Assembly: GCA_041910015.1 (NCBI GenBank) | Contig: JAYRRR010000109.1 | Span: 1-37,300, forward strand | From: RPQJ01 sp041910015 | GTDB lineage: Bacteria; Pseudomonadota; Gammaproteobacteria; Steroidobacterales; Steroidobacteraceae | Reading direction: 5' to 3' | DNA: 37,300 nucleotides | Shown: in pieces, positions 27,394 through 35,700 of the stretch | Layout of the letters: each line of letters starts with the position of its first letter | Numbering within the stretch: the stretch's first letter is position 1 | Program-made: the position numbers and the translations under genes | Notes under the pieces: model-generated | Told to the model about the DNA's origin: nothing | Databases searched by the model: none | What the model saw: the letters and a program-made list of their open reading frames with translations, nothing else

Positions 27394-28653
27394 TCATTCG
27401 CCGGGGACGTCGAGCTTGTAGATCTGCGCGATCGTCTCGACGACGTCGCCGTCGCCAGTTTCGGCGGCGTCGCGCAGGCGCTGGCTCGGCGCGTGGATCA
27501 GCCGGTTGGTGAGCGTGTTGGCGAGGAAGCTCAGCACGTCCGCCTGGCTCTTGCCGTGCGCGAGCATCTGCTGCGCCTGCTCCAACGTGTGGCGCTTGGT
27601 GCGTTCGGCGTCGTCGCGCAGCCGGCGGATCAGCGGCGCGGCGTCGCGCGTGCGCAGCGCATGGGCAAAACGCTCGACCTCGGCCTCGATCAGGCCACTC
27701 GCCTCGCGCGCGGCCTGACGACGGCCTTCGAGGTTCTCGTTCACCACGGACTGCAGGTCGTCGACCGTGAACAGGTAGACGTCCTCGAGCTCGGCGACAT
27801 CGGCATCGATGTCGCGCGGCACCGCGATGTCGACCATGAACATCGGCCTGCGCTTGCGTGCCCGCAGCGCCTGCTCGGTCATGTGCCGCGTGATGATGGA
27901 GTGCGGTGCGGCCGTCGATGCCACGACGATGTCGGCCTCCTTCAGGTGGTTCGGGATCTCGTCCAGCGAGATGGCGTAGCCGTGGAAGTCTGCGGCGAGA
28001 TCGCGCGCACGCTCGATGCTGCGGTTCGCGACGATCATGCGTCGCAGGCCGTCGGCGTACAGGTGCTTGGCGGCGAGCGCGATCGTTTCGCCGGCGCCGA
28101 CCATCAGGGCCGTGCGGTTCTCGAAGCTGGCGAACACCGTGCGCGCCGTCGCTACCGCGGCGGATGCAACCGAGACGGCATTTGCGCCGATCCTGGTTTC
28201 GGTGCGGACGCGTTTGGCGACGGAGAACGCCGACTGGAACAGCCGGTTCAGCACGGGTCCGGTCGTGCCGGCCTCCTGCGCGACACGGTAGGCGTCCTTG
28301 AGCTGCCCGAGGATCTGCGGCTCCCCGAGTACCATCGAGTCGAGGCCCGAGGCGACGGCGAACGCGTGCGCGACGGCCTTCTGCTCGTCGTGGTGATACA
28401 GGCTGTGGCGCAGCGAGACACCGAGCCCGTGGTACTGCTGCAGCCACTCCCCGAGGACGTCCGGCCCGGCCGACTCCGTCACGCAGTAAAGCTCGGTCCG
28501 GTTGCACGTCGACACGATGACCGATTCGCGCACGTCCGGCAGGCCGAGCAGTTGCTCCAGCGCGGAGGGGATCCGGGTGGGCTCGAACACCACGCGTTCG
28601 CGCACTTCGACGGGCGCGGTGCGGTGGTTGATGCCGACGACGACGAGAGACAT
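27394..28653 (-). CDS. hemA: Glutamyl-tRNA reductase
   Basis: NADPH enzyme that reduces Glu-tRNA to glutamate-1-semialdehyde, the first step of tetrapyrrole synthesis by the C5 route. 419 residues, one more than E. coli HemA. The catalytic cysteine is C50 in VSTCNRTELY; substrate-binding GLDSMVLGEPQILGQ follows at about 103-117, and the NADPH-binding region has MVGAGETIALAAKHL. The C-terminal dimerisation helix is present. ATG at 28653, divergent from the lipoprotein gene with 88 bases between. Confidence 0.97.
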   Translation of the reverse strand: MSLVVVGINHRTAPVEVRERVVFEPTRIPSALEQLLGLPDVRESVIVSTCNRTELYCVTESAGPDVLGEWLQQYHGLGVSLRHSLYHHDEQKAVAHAFAVASGLDSMVLGEPQILGQLKDAYRVAQEAGTTGPVLNRLFQSAFSVAKRVRTETRIGANAVSVASAAVATARTVFASFENRTALMVGAGETIALAAKHLYADGLRRMIVANRSIERARDLAADFHGYAISLDEIPNHLKEADIVVASTAAPHSIITRHMTEQALRARKRRPMFMVDIAVPRDIDADVAELEDVYLFTVDDLQSVVNENLEGRRQAAREASGLIEAEVERFAHALRTRDAAPLIRRLRDDAERTKRHTLEQAQQMLAHGKSQADVLSFLANTLTNRLIHAPSQRLRDAAETGDGDVVETIAQIYKLDVPGE

Positions 28654-28727
28654 CCGGATCCCGGGATGGAAAGTCGCGAAATTCTCTGGGAACGGCCCCC
28701 TCAACACAAGCCGCGACGCGCTTCCGC

Positions 28728-28733
28728 TATAGT
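28728..28733 (+). promoter_or_regulatory. Candidate -10 element of the TPR lipoprotein-lolB-ispE unit
   Basis: TATAGT (five of six to TATAAT) lies nine bases before the ATG at 28742. The expected start of transcription falls at about 28740-28742, so the mRNA would have almost no leader. No good -35 hexamer is seen; CACAAG/ACACAA at about 28704-28710 is the only candidate and is weak. Confidence 0.4.
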
Positions 28734-28741
28734 GCCGTGCT

Positions 28742-30430
28742 ATGCCAATCCGCATTTCCCGTGGTCTCCATTGCGGTCTCTGGGTCGTCCCGTTGTGGGT
28801 TCTCGCAGCGTGCTCGCGGGGCGCGCCGGTACGCAGCGACGAACCGGCGCAGCCCGTGTCGCCGCAGTCCGCACTGGCCGATGCCGACTCGGCCCTCGAA
28901 CGTGGCCTGTTCCCCGAGGCGGCGCGTGCCTATCGCGAGGCCGCGCAGCGGTCGGAGGACGAGACGGTGGCGGAGCAGGCGACGCGGGCTGCCTTCGACC
29001 GCTTTCAGTTCGTCGAGGCGTCGCTCGCGGCGGAGCGCTGGCTGCAGCTCAATCCGACCAGCGAAAACGCACGTCGTTACGCCGGCATCACCGCCCTGAA
29101 ACTGCATCAGCTCGACATGGCCGAGCAGCACTTCGCGAGCCTGCTCGAAACGGTCTACATCAGCCCGGCGGCCGGGTTTCTCGCGCTGGCGCCGGTGATC
29201 AGCGACGAAGCCGCGCCAGCCGACGTGATGGAGCTGTTCCGGCGACTGTCGGCGCGGCATCCGGACGTGGCCGAGGGCCTCTATGCCTACGGCGGTTCGG
29301 CGCTGCGTGGCGACAACTTCGCGGCGGCCGGGCAGGCCGCGGCCGCGGCGGTGGCGAAAGCGCCGTACTGGAAGCCGGCGAAGATGCTGCTGGCCCGCGC
29401 GAAGATCGCGAGCGGCAAGGAGGACGAGGGCCTCGCGCTCGCGAAGGGCGTGGTCACCGACTCGGAGTTCGACATCGCGACGCAGCTCGAGTACGCCATG
29501 ATGCTCGCCGCCACGGGTCACGACGACGAGGCGCGCGCGATGCTGACACCATACACCTCGGGCAAGACGGTCCTGCCGGGCGCCCTGCGTGCGCTCGGTG
29601 CGATGGAACTCGACGCCGGCCGGCTCGACGCAGCCACCGTGCAGTTCGAGAACCTGCTTGCCACCGGGGCGCAGTCCTCCGAGGCACTCTATTTCCTCGG
29701 CGTCATTGCTGATCGGCGTGACGACCTCGACCGCGCCGAGAGCTATTACCAGCGCGTCACCTCGGGCGATTACGCGATGGCCGCGCAGCAGCGCGTGGCG
29801 CAGATCAAGGCGGACCAGTCAGGCGTGCAGGCCGGTGTCGCGCATCTCGCCGAGGTCGCGCGCACGCAGCCGCAGCTCGCGCCGGTGGTCTACGTCGCGC
29901 AGGCGGCCCTGCTGTCGTCAAAGGGCAACGACCGACGCGCCGGGCAGACATACGACGAAGCCATCGCGAAGTTCCCCGACGTGCTCGACCTGCGGATGAA
30001 CCGCATCTTCTTCCTCGAGCGCACCGGCAAGGAAGACATCGCGATCCGCGAGCTGCGCGAGCTCCTCGACCAGCGCCCCGGCGACGCGCAGTTGCAGAAC
30101 GCGCTCGGCTACACGCTGGCCGACCACGACCGCAGCCTTGACGAGGCGCGCACGCTGATCACGGCCGCACTGGCGCAATCGCCGGACAACGCTGCGACGC
30201 TGGACAGCATGGGCTGGGTCCTCTATCGCCAGGAGAAATACGCGGAGGCATTGCACTGCCTGCAGCGGTCGGCGAGTCTCGCTGCCGACCCGGAGATCGC
30301 CCTGCACATCGGCGAGGTCCAGTGGGCCATGGGTGACACCGTCGCGGCACGCACGACCTGGCGCGCCGCGCTCGAACGCGCGCCCGGCGACGAGAAACTG
30401 CGCAAGCGTCTCGAACGCGCCGGTCCCTGA
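28742..30430 (+). CDS. TPR-repeat lipoprotein
   Basis: 562-residue predicted outer-membrane-targeted lipoprotein. The N-terminus has a hydrophobic segment ending in the lipobox VLAAC (Cys at residue 24), and the rest consists of tetratricopeptide-like helix pairs, clearest at about 430-555 (ALGYTLADHDRSLDEARTLI, then DSMGWVLYRQEKYAEAL, then GEVQWAMGDTVAARTTW). TPR proteins scaffold protein complexes. Its stop is 10 bases before the lolB ATG, so it may share a role in envelope assembly with LolB, but no specific function can be given. Similar genes stand before lolB in other gammaproteobacteria, from memory of gene order. Confidence 0.85.
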   Translation: MPIRISRGLHCGLWVVPLWVLAACSRGAPVRSDEPAQPVSPQSALADADSALERGLFPEAARAYREAAQRSEDETVAEQATRAAFDRFQFVEASLAAERWLQLNPTSENARRYAGITALKLHQLDMAEQHFASLLETVYISPAAGFLALAPVISDEAAPADVMELFRRLSARHPDVAEGLYAYGGSALRGDNFAAAGQAAAAAVAKAPYWKPAKMLLARAKIASGKEDEGLALAKGVVTDSEFDIATQLEYAMMLAATGHDDEARAMLTPYTSGKTVLPGALRALGAMELDAGRLDAATVQFENLLATGAQSSEALYFLGVIADRRDDLDRAESYYQRVTSGDYAMAAQQRVAQIKADQSGVQAGVAHLAEVARTQPQLAPVVYVAQAALLSSKGNDRRAGQTYDEAIAKFPDVLDLRMNRIFFLERTGKEDIAIRELRELLDQRPGDAQLQNALGYTLADHDRSLDEARTLITAALAQSPDNAATLDSMGWVLYRQEKYAEALHCLQRSASLAADPEIALHIGEVQWAMGDTVAARTTWRAALERAPGDEKLRKRLERAGP

Positions 30431-30440
30431 GAAGCGTCCC

Positions 30441-31085
30441 ATGCGGCGTGCGACATCTGGCCTGCGCAGGCTCCCGGGAAAACCCGCACGCGATCGCGCC
30501 CGTGCGGGGCTGCGCGGAGCTTCCCTGGCGTTCGCCGTCCTGCTGACGGGCTGCGCGACGTTGCCGCCGGCCGTGCCGGGCGACGCCCGCCCACCCGTCA
30601 CCGGCCAGCTGACGCAATGGGTGGCCAAGGGCCGCATTGCGCTCACGGCGCGGGACGAGGGCGGCAGTGGCAGCTTCGTCTGGCAGCAACACTCGGAACG
30701 CACCGAGCTCATGGTGCGCGGACCGCTCGGCGCGGGCGGGTTGAGCGTCGTCACCGACGGCGAGACCCTGCAGGTCGACGATGGTTCAGGCCAGTCGATC
30801 GATGGCGAGGCGGCGCGTCGAGCGATCGAGCAGCGGCTCGGGGCGAACCTGCCGCTGAGCCATTTCCGCTACTGGATGCTGGGCATCCCGGCTCCAGGCG
30901 GCCTCGCCGTGCCGCAATCGGCGACGGGGACGGCGTCGGGCTTCACGCAGGACGGCTGGGTGATCACCTACGAGGGCTTCCGGCAGGCCGGTCAGTGGTC
31001 GCTGCCCGCCCGGCTGACCGCGACCGCTGCCGCCGCGCGAGTGCGCATCGTCGTCGACGACTGGCAACTGCCTGCCACGCCATGA
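30441..31085 (+). CDS. lolB: Outer-membrane lipoprotein insertion protein LolB
   Basis: Receives lipoproteins from LolA and inserts them in the outer membrane. The 214-residue product has a long Arg-rich n-region, a hydrophobic stretch and the lipobox LLTGC, then the LolB beta-barrel half: QWVAKGRIAL, SFVWQQHSERTELMVRGPLG, and FRYWMLGIPAPG, which are family hallmarks. The ATG at 30441 is preferred because it gives a normal signal peptide. The stop overlaps the ispE ATG (ATGA). Confidence 0.93.
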   Translation: MRRATSGLRRLPGKPARDRARAGLRGASLAFAVLLTGCATLPPAVPGDARPPVTGQLTQWVAKGRIALTARDEGGSGSFVWQQHSERTELMVRGPLGAGGLSVVTDGETLQVDDGSGQSIDGEAARRAIEQRLGANLPLSHFRYWMLGIPAPGGLAVPQSATGTASGFTQDGWVITYEGFRQAGQWSLPARLTATAAAARVRIVVDDWQLPATP

Positions 31086-32002
31086 ACCTGTCGCTGGGAC
31101 TGCCGGAGCCGTGGCCCGCGCCGGGCAAGCTCAACCTGTTCCTGCACGTGCTCGGGCGCCGGCCGGACGGCTATCACGAGCTGCAGACGGCCTTCCAGTT
31201 CATCGAGCTGTGCGACCTGCTGCGGTTTCATCCGCGCCCGTTCGGCGTGATCGAACGACTGGCAGCCGTCCCGGGCGTGGCTGTCGAGGACGACCTGACC
31301 GTCCGGGCGGCGCGGCTGCTGGTCGAGCAGGCGAAACGCCGCCGACGGGTGCTGCCCGGTGTGGCGATCGGCCTCGACAAGCGCCTGCCCATGGGCGGGG
31401 GTGTCGGCGGCGGCAGCTCGGACGCCGCCACGGTGCTGGTCGCGCTGAACGAGTTGTGGGGGCTCGGCATCCCGATCGAAGAGCTGGCCGACCTGGGGCT
31501 CTGCCTCGGTGCCGACGTGCCGGTGTTCGTACTCGGGCGCGCCGCGTGGGCCGAGGGCGTGGGCGAGCGCCTGATGGCCGTGGACTTCCCCGAGCAGACC
31601 CATCTGCTGCTCCGCCCGGACGTCGCCATCACCACGGCGGAAATCTTCAAAGCCCCTGAATTGACAAGAGATTCTCCCGTCATGACAATAGGCGGTTTCC
31701 TGCAGGCCGGCGGGCGCAACGATTGCGAGCCGGTGGTGCGGGCGCGGTATCCGCAGGTGGCCGCGGCGCTCGACTGGCTCGGGCGTTTCGGCCCGGCGCG
31801 GCTCACGGGCACGGGTTCGTGCGTGTTTGCGCCGTTGCCGGATGCCGCGAGCGCGCAGGCCGTGCTCGCGCAGGTGCCGCGGGAATGGCAGGCGTGGGTG
31901 ACGCGGGGCCGGAACCGGTCGCCGCTGCACGAGCGCCTGCAGCGGGAAAGGCAGGGAGGTGCGTACGCGGAGGGAGCCCGCGGCGTGGAACGGAAGGGCT
32001 GA
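31082..32002 (+). CDS. ispE: 4-diphosphocytidyl-2-C-methyl-D-erythritol kinase
   Basis: GHMP kinase of the MEP isoprenoid pathway; phosphorylates the 2-OH of CDP-methylerythritol. 306 residues with the substrate-binding APGKLNLFLHVLGRRPDGYH (13-32), the ATP loop PMGGGVGGGSSDAA (103-116), and catalytic D145 in GADVPVF. The C-terminal GTGSCVF motif is intact. Within the gene, codons 194-199 (ELTRDS) use TTG, ACA, AGA, GAT and TCT, unlike the C- or G-ending codons elsewhere, and coincide with a promoter-like sequence at 31661-31689. The start overlaps the lolB stop by four bases. Confidence 0.96.
   Translation: MNLSLGLPEPWPAPGKLNLFLHVLGRRPDGYHELQTAFQFIELCDLLRFHPRPFGVIERLAAVPGVAVEDDLTVRAARLLVEQAKRRRRVLPGVAIGLDKRLPMGGGVGGGSSDAATVLVALNELWGLGIPIEELADLGLCLGADVPVFVLGRAAWAEGVGERLMAVDFPEQTHLLLRPDVAITTAEIFKAPELTRDSPVMTIGGFLQAGGRNDCEPVVRARYPQVAAALDWLGRFGPARLTGTGSCVFAPLPDAASAQAVLAQVPREWQAWVTRGRNRSPLHERLQRERQGGAYAEGARGVERKG
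31661..31689 (+). promoter_or_regulatory. Promoter-like sequence inside ispE, facing tRNA-Gln and prs
   Basis: A perfect TTGACA (31661-31666) is followed after 17 bases by GACAAT (31684-31689, four of six to TATAAT). It lies about 325 bases before the tRNA-Gln gene. No other promoter fits in the 12 bases between ispE and the tRNA. The hexamer is formed by codons for the conserved Leu-Thr of ELTRDS. Confidence 0.55.
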
Positions 32003-32014
32003 ACGACTGCGCAC

Positions 32015-32089
32015 TGGGGTGTCGCCAAGTGGTAAGGCAGCGGGTTTTGATCCCGCCATTCGGAGGTTCGAATCCTTCCACCCCAGCCA
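32015..32089 (+). tRNA. tRNA-Gln (anticodon TTG)
   Basis: Complete 75-base cloverleaf including encoded CCA. The acceptor stem TGGGGTG pairs with CACCCCA, the discriminator is G, the anticodon loop is TTTTGAT with anticodon TTG at 32047-32049 between GCGGG and CCCGC, and the T arm has GGTTCGAATCC. The first pair U1-A72 is typical of glutamine tRNAs. It lies between ispE and prs, a position also known from other gammaproteobacteria. Confidence 0.97.
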
Positions 32090-32120
32090 ACCGACGAGAC
32101 GTAACAGAGGCAGCACGTAG

Positions 32121-33074
32121 ATGGACGGCCCCATGATGGCGGTGTTCACGGGCAATGCGAATCCGCAGCTCGCCCAGGACATCACGCGCTACCTGCAGGT
32201 GCCGCTGGGCCGTGCGCACGTGGGCCGGTTCAGCGACGGTGAGGTGACCGCCGAGCTGATGGAGAACGTCCGCGGACGCGACGTCTTCATCGTGCAGCCG
32301 ACCTGTCCACCGGCGAACGATCACCTGATGGAGCTGCTGGTGATGGTCGACGCATGCCGTCGCGCCTCGGCGCAGCGCATCACGGCGGTGGTGCCGTATT
32401 TCGGCTATGCGCGTCAGGATCGCCGGCCGCGCGCCACGCGCGTCGCGATCACGGCGAAGGTGGTCGCCAACATGATCGCGGGCGTGGGCGTGCACCGGGT
32501 GCTGACGGTCGACCTGCACGCGGACCAGATCCAGGGTTTCTTCGACCTGCCCGTGGACAACGTGTACTCGTCGCCAGTGCTGCTCGGCGAGGTCTGGCGG
32601 CAGAAGTACCCCGACCTCGTCGTCGTGTCGCCGGACGTGGGCGGCGTGGTGCGCGCGCGGGCGATCGCGAAGCGGCTCGACGACGCCGACCTCGCCATCA
32701 TCGACAAGCGTCGCCCGCGTGCGAACGTGTCGGAGGTCATGAACATCATCGGCGAGGTCGAGGGCAAGAGCTGCGTCCTCGTCGACGACATGGTCGACAC
32801 GGCGGGCACGCTGTGCCAGGCCGCGAAGGCATTGAAGGACCACGGCGCGAAGAGCGTCGCGGCCTACATCACGCACCCCGTGCTCTCGGGCCCGGCGGTG
32901 GAACGCATCGAGGCCTCGGCGCTCGACGAGCTGGTGGTGACGGACACGATCCCGTTGCGCGAGAACGCGCAGGCGTGTCGCAAGATCCGCCAGCTCTCGG
33001 TCGCGGGGCTGCTGGCGGAGACGATGCGGCGCATCCGGGACGAGGAGAGCGTGAGCTCGCTGTACCTCGACTGA
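32121..33074 (+). CDS. prs: Ribose-phosphate pyrophosphokinase
   Basis: Makes PRPP from ribose 5-phosphate and ATP for nucleotide, His and Trp synthesis. 317 residues, the class I norm. The flexible loop region YARQDRR (96-102), the cation/ATP-binding VDLHADQIQGFFD (130-142), and the PRPP-binding VDDMVDTAGT (221-230) are present. The ATG at 32121 has GAGG nine bases upstream; internal ATGs at 32133 and 32136 are closer to the E. coli start but lack a ribosome site. It follows tRNA-Gln by 31 bases and is probably co-transcribed with it. Confidence 0.97.
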   Translation: MDGPMMAVFTGNANPQLAQDITRYLQVPLGRAHVGRFSDGEVTAELMENVRGRDVFIVQPTCPPANDHLMELLVMVDACRRASAQRITAVVPYFGYARQDRRPRATRVAITAKVVANMIAGVGVHRVLTVDLHADQIQGFFDLPVDNVYSSPVLLGEVWRQKYPDLVVVSPDVGGVVRARAIAKRLDDADLAIIDKRRPRANVSEVMNIIGEVEGKSCVLVDDMVDTAGTLCQAAKALKDHGAKSVAAYITHPVLSGPAVERIEASALDELVVTDTIPLRENAQACRKIRQLSVAGLLAETMRRIRDEESVSSLYLD

Positions 33075-33103
33075 GACGCGCGGGGCATCGCAGGTTCTTT
33101 CGG

Positions 33104-33132
33104 GCTGCCGCCACTGGTCGCGGTGGGGCAGC
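33104..33132 (+). terminator. Stem-loop in the prs-rplY gap
   Basis: A ten-base-pair stem with one bulged G (33104-33114 with 33123-33132) is followed by the short T-rich GTTTCGTT. It lies between the prs stop and the rplY ribosome site. It may be a weak terminator or attenuator, or a regulatory leader element of rplY. Confidence 0.35.
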
Positions 33133-33159
33133 GTTTCGTTGCAACTGGAGTATTTCGAC

Positions 33160-33846
33160 ATGAAAACCGCTTTCGAACTCGTCGCCGAGTTCCGTGACGC
33201 GCAGGGCAAGGGTGCGAGCCGCCGCCTGCGTCACGCGAACAAGGTCCCGGCCATCCTCTACGGTGGTCATCGTGAGCCGCGCGCGCTGGCGCTCGATCAC
33301 ACGAAGCTGCTGCTGCTGCTCGACAACGAGCGCTTCTACTCGACGATCATCAACCTGAAGGTCGGCGAGCTGAGCCAGGCGGCGATCCTCAAGGACGTGC
33401 AGCGTCATCCGGCCAGGAACGCCGTCCTGCACGTCGACCTGCAGCGCGTGCTCGACGACGAGAAGATCCGCATCGCCATCCCGCTGCACTTCAAGGGCGA
33501 GGCGGGCTCGCCGGGCGTCAAGAAGGGCGGTCTCGTCTCGCACCTGCGCAACGAGATCGAGGTGTCGTGCCTGCCCAAGGACCTGCCCGAGTTCATCGAG
33601 GTCGACCTGTCGGGCGTCGATCTCAACCAGATGGTCCATCTCGCGGACCTCCCGGTGCCGGAGGGCGTCGAGATCCCCGAGCTGACCCACGGCCGCAACT
33701 CGCCCGTCGCGTCGATCCACCACGCGCGTGCGCAGGAAGAGACGGAGGCTCCTGCGGCCGAAGCTGCTGCGGCTGGCGCGACGGCCGCCGCTCCGGCTGC
33801 CGCGGCCAAGCCCGCGGCCGAATCGAAGAAGGAAGGCAAGAAGTAA
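33160..33846 (+). CDS. rplY: 50S ribosomal protein L25 (Ctc/TL5 form)
   Basis: Binds 5S rRNA in the central protuberance of the large subunit. The 228-residue long form has the N-terminal 5S-binding domain (RRLRHANKVPAILYGG, then DVQRHPARNAVLHVDL), the C-terminal TL5 beta domain (about 95-185, with EVSCLPKDLPEFIEVDLSG), and an Ala-rich, Lys-ended tail. E. coli L25 is only 94 residues. ATG at 33160 has GGAG nine bases upstream; the open frame extends seven codons further without conservation. Confidence 0.95.
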   Translation: MKTAFELVAEFRDAQGKGASRRLRHANKVPAILYGGHREPRALALDHTKLLLLLDNERFYSTIINLKVGELSQAAILKDVQRHPARNAVLHVDLQRVLDDEKIRIAIPLHFKGEAGSPGVKKGGLVSHLRNEIEVSCLPKDLPEFIEVDLSGVDLNQMVHLADLPVPEGVEIPELTHGRNSPVASIHHARAQEETEAPAAEAAAAGATAAAPAAAAKPAAESKKEGKK

Positions 33847-33857
33847 CCGACCGGACG

Positions 33858-33884
33858 TCCCGGCCGCCCCAGTGGCGGCCGGGA
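33858..33884 (+). terminator. Strong GC stem-loop between rplY and pth
   Basis: CCCGGCCGCC (33859-33868) pairs perfectly with GGCGGCCGGG (33874-33883) around a 5-base loop, extendable by a T-A pair. No T tract follows. Two smaller hairpins come next, GGACG-GGT-CGTCC at 33886-33898 and CGGG-CGA-CCCG just after. It may stabilise the rplY mRNA end or give partial termination before pth. Confidence 0.4.
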
Positions 33885-33951
33885 AGGACGGGTCGTCCTG
33901 CGCGGGCGACCCGGCGTCCTTCATTTCTCCGGTACGCAGGCAGACAGGCAC

Positions 33952-34551
33952 ATGGCCGGCACACCGTTGCAGATCGTGGTCGGGCTCGGCAATCCCGGCC
34001 CGGAGCATCGCCTCACGCGGCACAACGCGGGCTTCTGGTTCATCGACGCCTTCGCCCAGCGGCACGGCGCGCTGTTCCGTTCGCATTCGCGCTATCAGGG
34101 CGAGGTGGCTCGGGCGACGGCCGAGGGCTGCGAGCTGGTGCTGCTCAAGCCGCAGACCTACATGAACCGCAGCGGCCTGTCGATCCGCGCGCTCATGGAC
34201 TACATCAAGGCCCCCGTGTCACAGGTGCTCGTCGTCCACGACGAACTCGACCTGCCGTGCGGCGTGGCGCGGCTCAAGCTCGGCGGCGGCCACGGCGGCC
34301 ACAACGGGCTGCGCGACACCATCACGCACTGCGGTGCCGACTTCTGGCGGCTGCGGGTGGGCATCGGTCATCCCGGCGACAAGTCGCAGGTGATCGACTA
34401 CGTGCTGCAGCGGGCGCAGCCGGCCGAGGAGAACGCGATTGTTGATGCGATCGGCGCCGGCCTCGACGCCTTGCCGGTCTTCCTGCGCGACGGCGCGGAA
34501 AAAGCCATGCACAAGCTGCATTCGACGACGGCGCCGGCCGCGGGTCAATAA
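33952..34551 (+). CDS. pth: Peptidyl-tRNA hydrolase
   Basis: Recycles tRNAs by cleaving the ester bond of dropped-off peptidyl-tRNA. 199 residues. Catalytic H24 is in LTRHNAGFW; other conserved positions are N72 in YMNRSG, D97 in VVHDELDLP, and N118 in GGHGGHNGL. GLGNPGPEH at 11-19 starts the domain. It lies nine bases before ychF, a pairing conserved widely in proteobacteria. Confidence 0.97.
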   Translation: MAGTPLQIVVGLGNPGPEHRLTRHNAGFWFIDAFAQRHGALFRSHSRYQGEVARATAEGCELVLLKPQTYMNRSGLSIRALMDYIKAPVSQVLVVHDELDLPCGVARLKLGGGHGGHNGLRDTITHCGADFWRLRVGIGHPGDKSQVIDYVLQRAQPAEENAIVDAIGAGLDALPVFLRDGAEKAMHKLHSTTAPAAGQ

Positions 34552-34559
34552 GGAATCCG

Positions 34560-35657
34560 ATGGGCATCAAGTGTGGCATCGTCGGCCTGCCCAACGTGGG
34601 CAAGTCGACGCTCTTCAACGCGGTGACGCAGGCGCAGAACGCCGCGGCCGCGAACTATCCTTTCTGCACCATCGATCCGAACGTCGGCGTCGTCCCGGTG
34701 CCGGACCTGCGCCTGAAGGCGCTGGCCGCGATCGCAAAGCCCGAGAAGGTGCTGCCAACCACGGTGGAATTCGTCGACATCGCGGGGCTCGTCGCGGGCG
34801 CATCGAAGGGCGAAGGGCTCGGCAACAAGTTCCTGGCTCACATCCGCGAGACGGACGCGGTCGCGCACGTCGTGCGCTGCTTCGTCAACGACGACATCGT
34901 GCACGTAGCGGGCCGCATCGATCCAGTCGCCGACATCGAGGTCATCAACACCGAGCTCGCGCTGGCCGATCTGGACACCGTCGAGCGCGGCCTGCAGCGC
35001 GCGGAGAAGGCGTCGAAGGCCGGTGACAAGGACGCGATCCGCCTGCGGGACCTGCTGAAGCGCATGCGCGACCATCTCGACTCGGGCCGGCCCGCGCGCA
35101 CGCTGCCGATGGACGCCGCGACCGAGAAGCCGCTGCTGCGCGAGTTCTGCCTGATCACGCTGAAGCCGCTGATGTACGTCGCCAACGTCGCGGAGGGCGG
35201 CTTCGCCGGCAACCCCTACCTCGACGCCGTGCGCGAGCGCGCGGAAGCCGAGGGCGCCGACGTCGTGCCGGTCTGCGCAGCGATCGAAGCCGAGATCGCC
35301 CAGCTCGACGAGGGCGACCGGCTCGCGTTCCTCGAGGAACTCGGTCTGCACGAACCCGGTCTCGACCGCGTCATCCGCGCGGCGTATCACCTGCTCGGGC
35401 TGCTCACCTTCTTCACGGTGGGGCCGAAGGAAGTGCGCGCCTGGACGACGCACGCCGGCGCGCACGCGCCGCAGGCCGCCGGCGAGATCCACACGGATTT
35501 CGAGAAGGGCTTCATCCGCGCCGAAGTGATCTCCTACAACGACTTCATCGCCTGCAAGGGCGAGCACGGCGCGAAGGAAGCCGGGAAGATGCGCCTCGAG
35601 GGCAAGGACTACGTCGTCCGCGAGGGCGACGTCATGCACTTCCGCTTCAACGTCTGA
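34560..35657 (+). CDS. ychF: Redox-regulated ATPase YchF (OLA1 type)
   Basis: P-loop NTPase of the Obg family that binds ATP in preference to GTP and associates with ribosomes. 365 residues with the P loop GLPNVGKST (9-17), the DIAGLVAGASKGEGLGNKFL switch region, a coiled-coil insert at about 130-210, and the C-terminal TGS domain ending in the VREGDVMHFRFNV signature. The NxxE in place of NKxD (here the NVAEGG region) fits ATP specificity. Convergent with the secreted-protein gene 43 bases downstream. Confidence 0.97.
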   Translation: MGIKCGIVGLPNVGKSTLFNAVTQAQNAAAANYPFCTIDPNVGVVPVPDLRLKALAAIAKPEKVLPTTVEFVDIAGLVAGASKGEGLGNKFLAHIRETDAVAHVVRCFVNDDIVHVAGRIDPVADIEVINTELALADLDTVERGLQRAEKASKAGDKDAIRLRDLLKRMRDHLDSGRPARTLPMDAATEKPLLREFCLITLKPLMYVANVAEGGFAGNPYLDAVRERAEAEGADVVPVCAAIEAEIAQLDEGDRLAFLEELGLHEPGLDRVIRAAYHLLGLLTFFTVGPKEVRAWTTHAGAHAPQAAGEIHTDFEKGFIRAEVISYNDFIACKGEHGAKEAGKMRLEGKDYVVREGDVMHFRFNV

Positions 35658-35700
35658 CCTCCGGCAATTCGGTACACGGTATCGAGCTTCCGGTGCGGCG

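Noticed and set aside
32090..32120. Integration site at the 3' end of tRNA-Gln
   Set aside because: prs follows after 31 bases with its own ribosome site, there is no repeat of the tRNA end, and the gene order is the conserved one.
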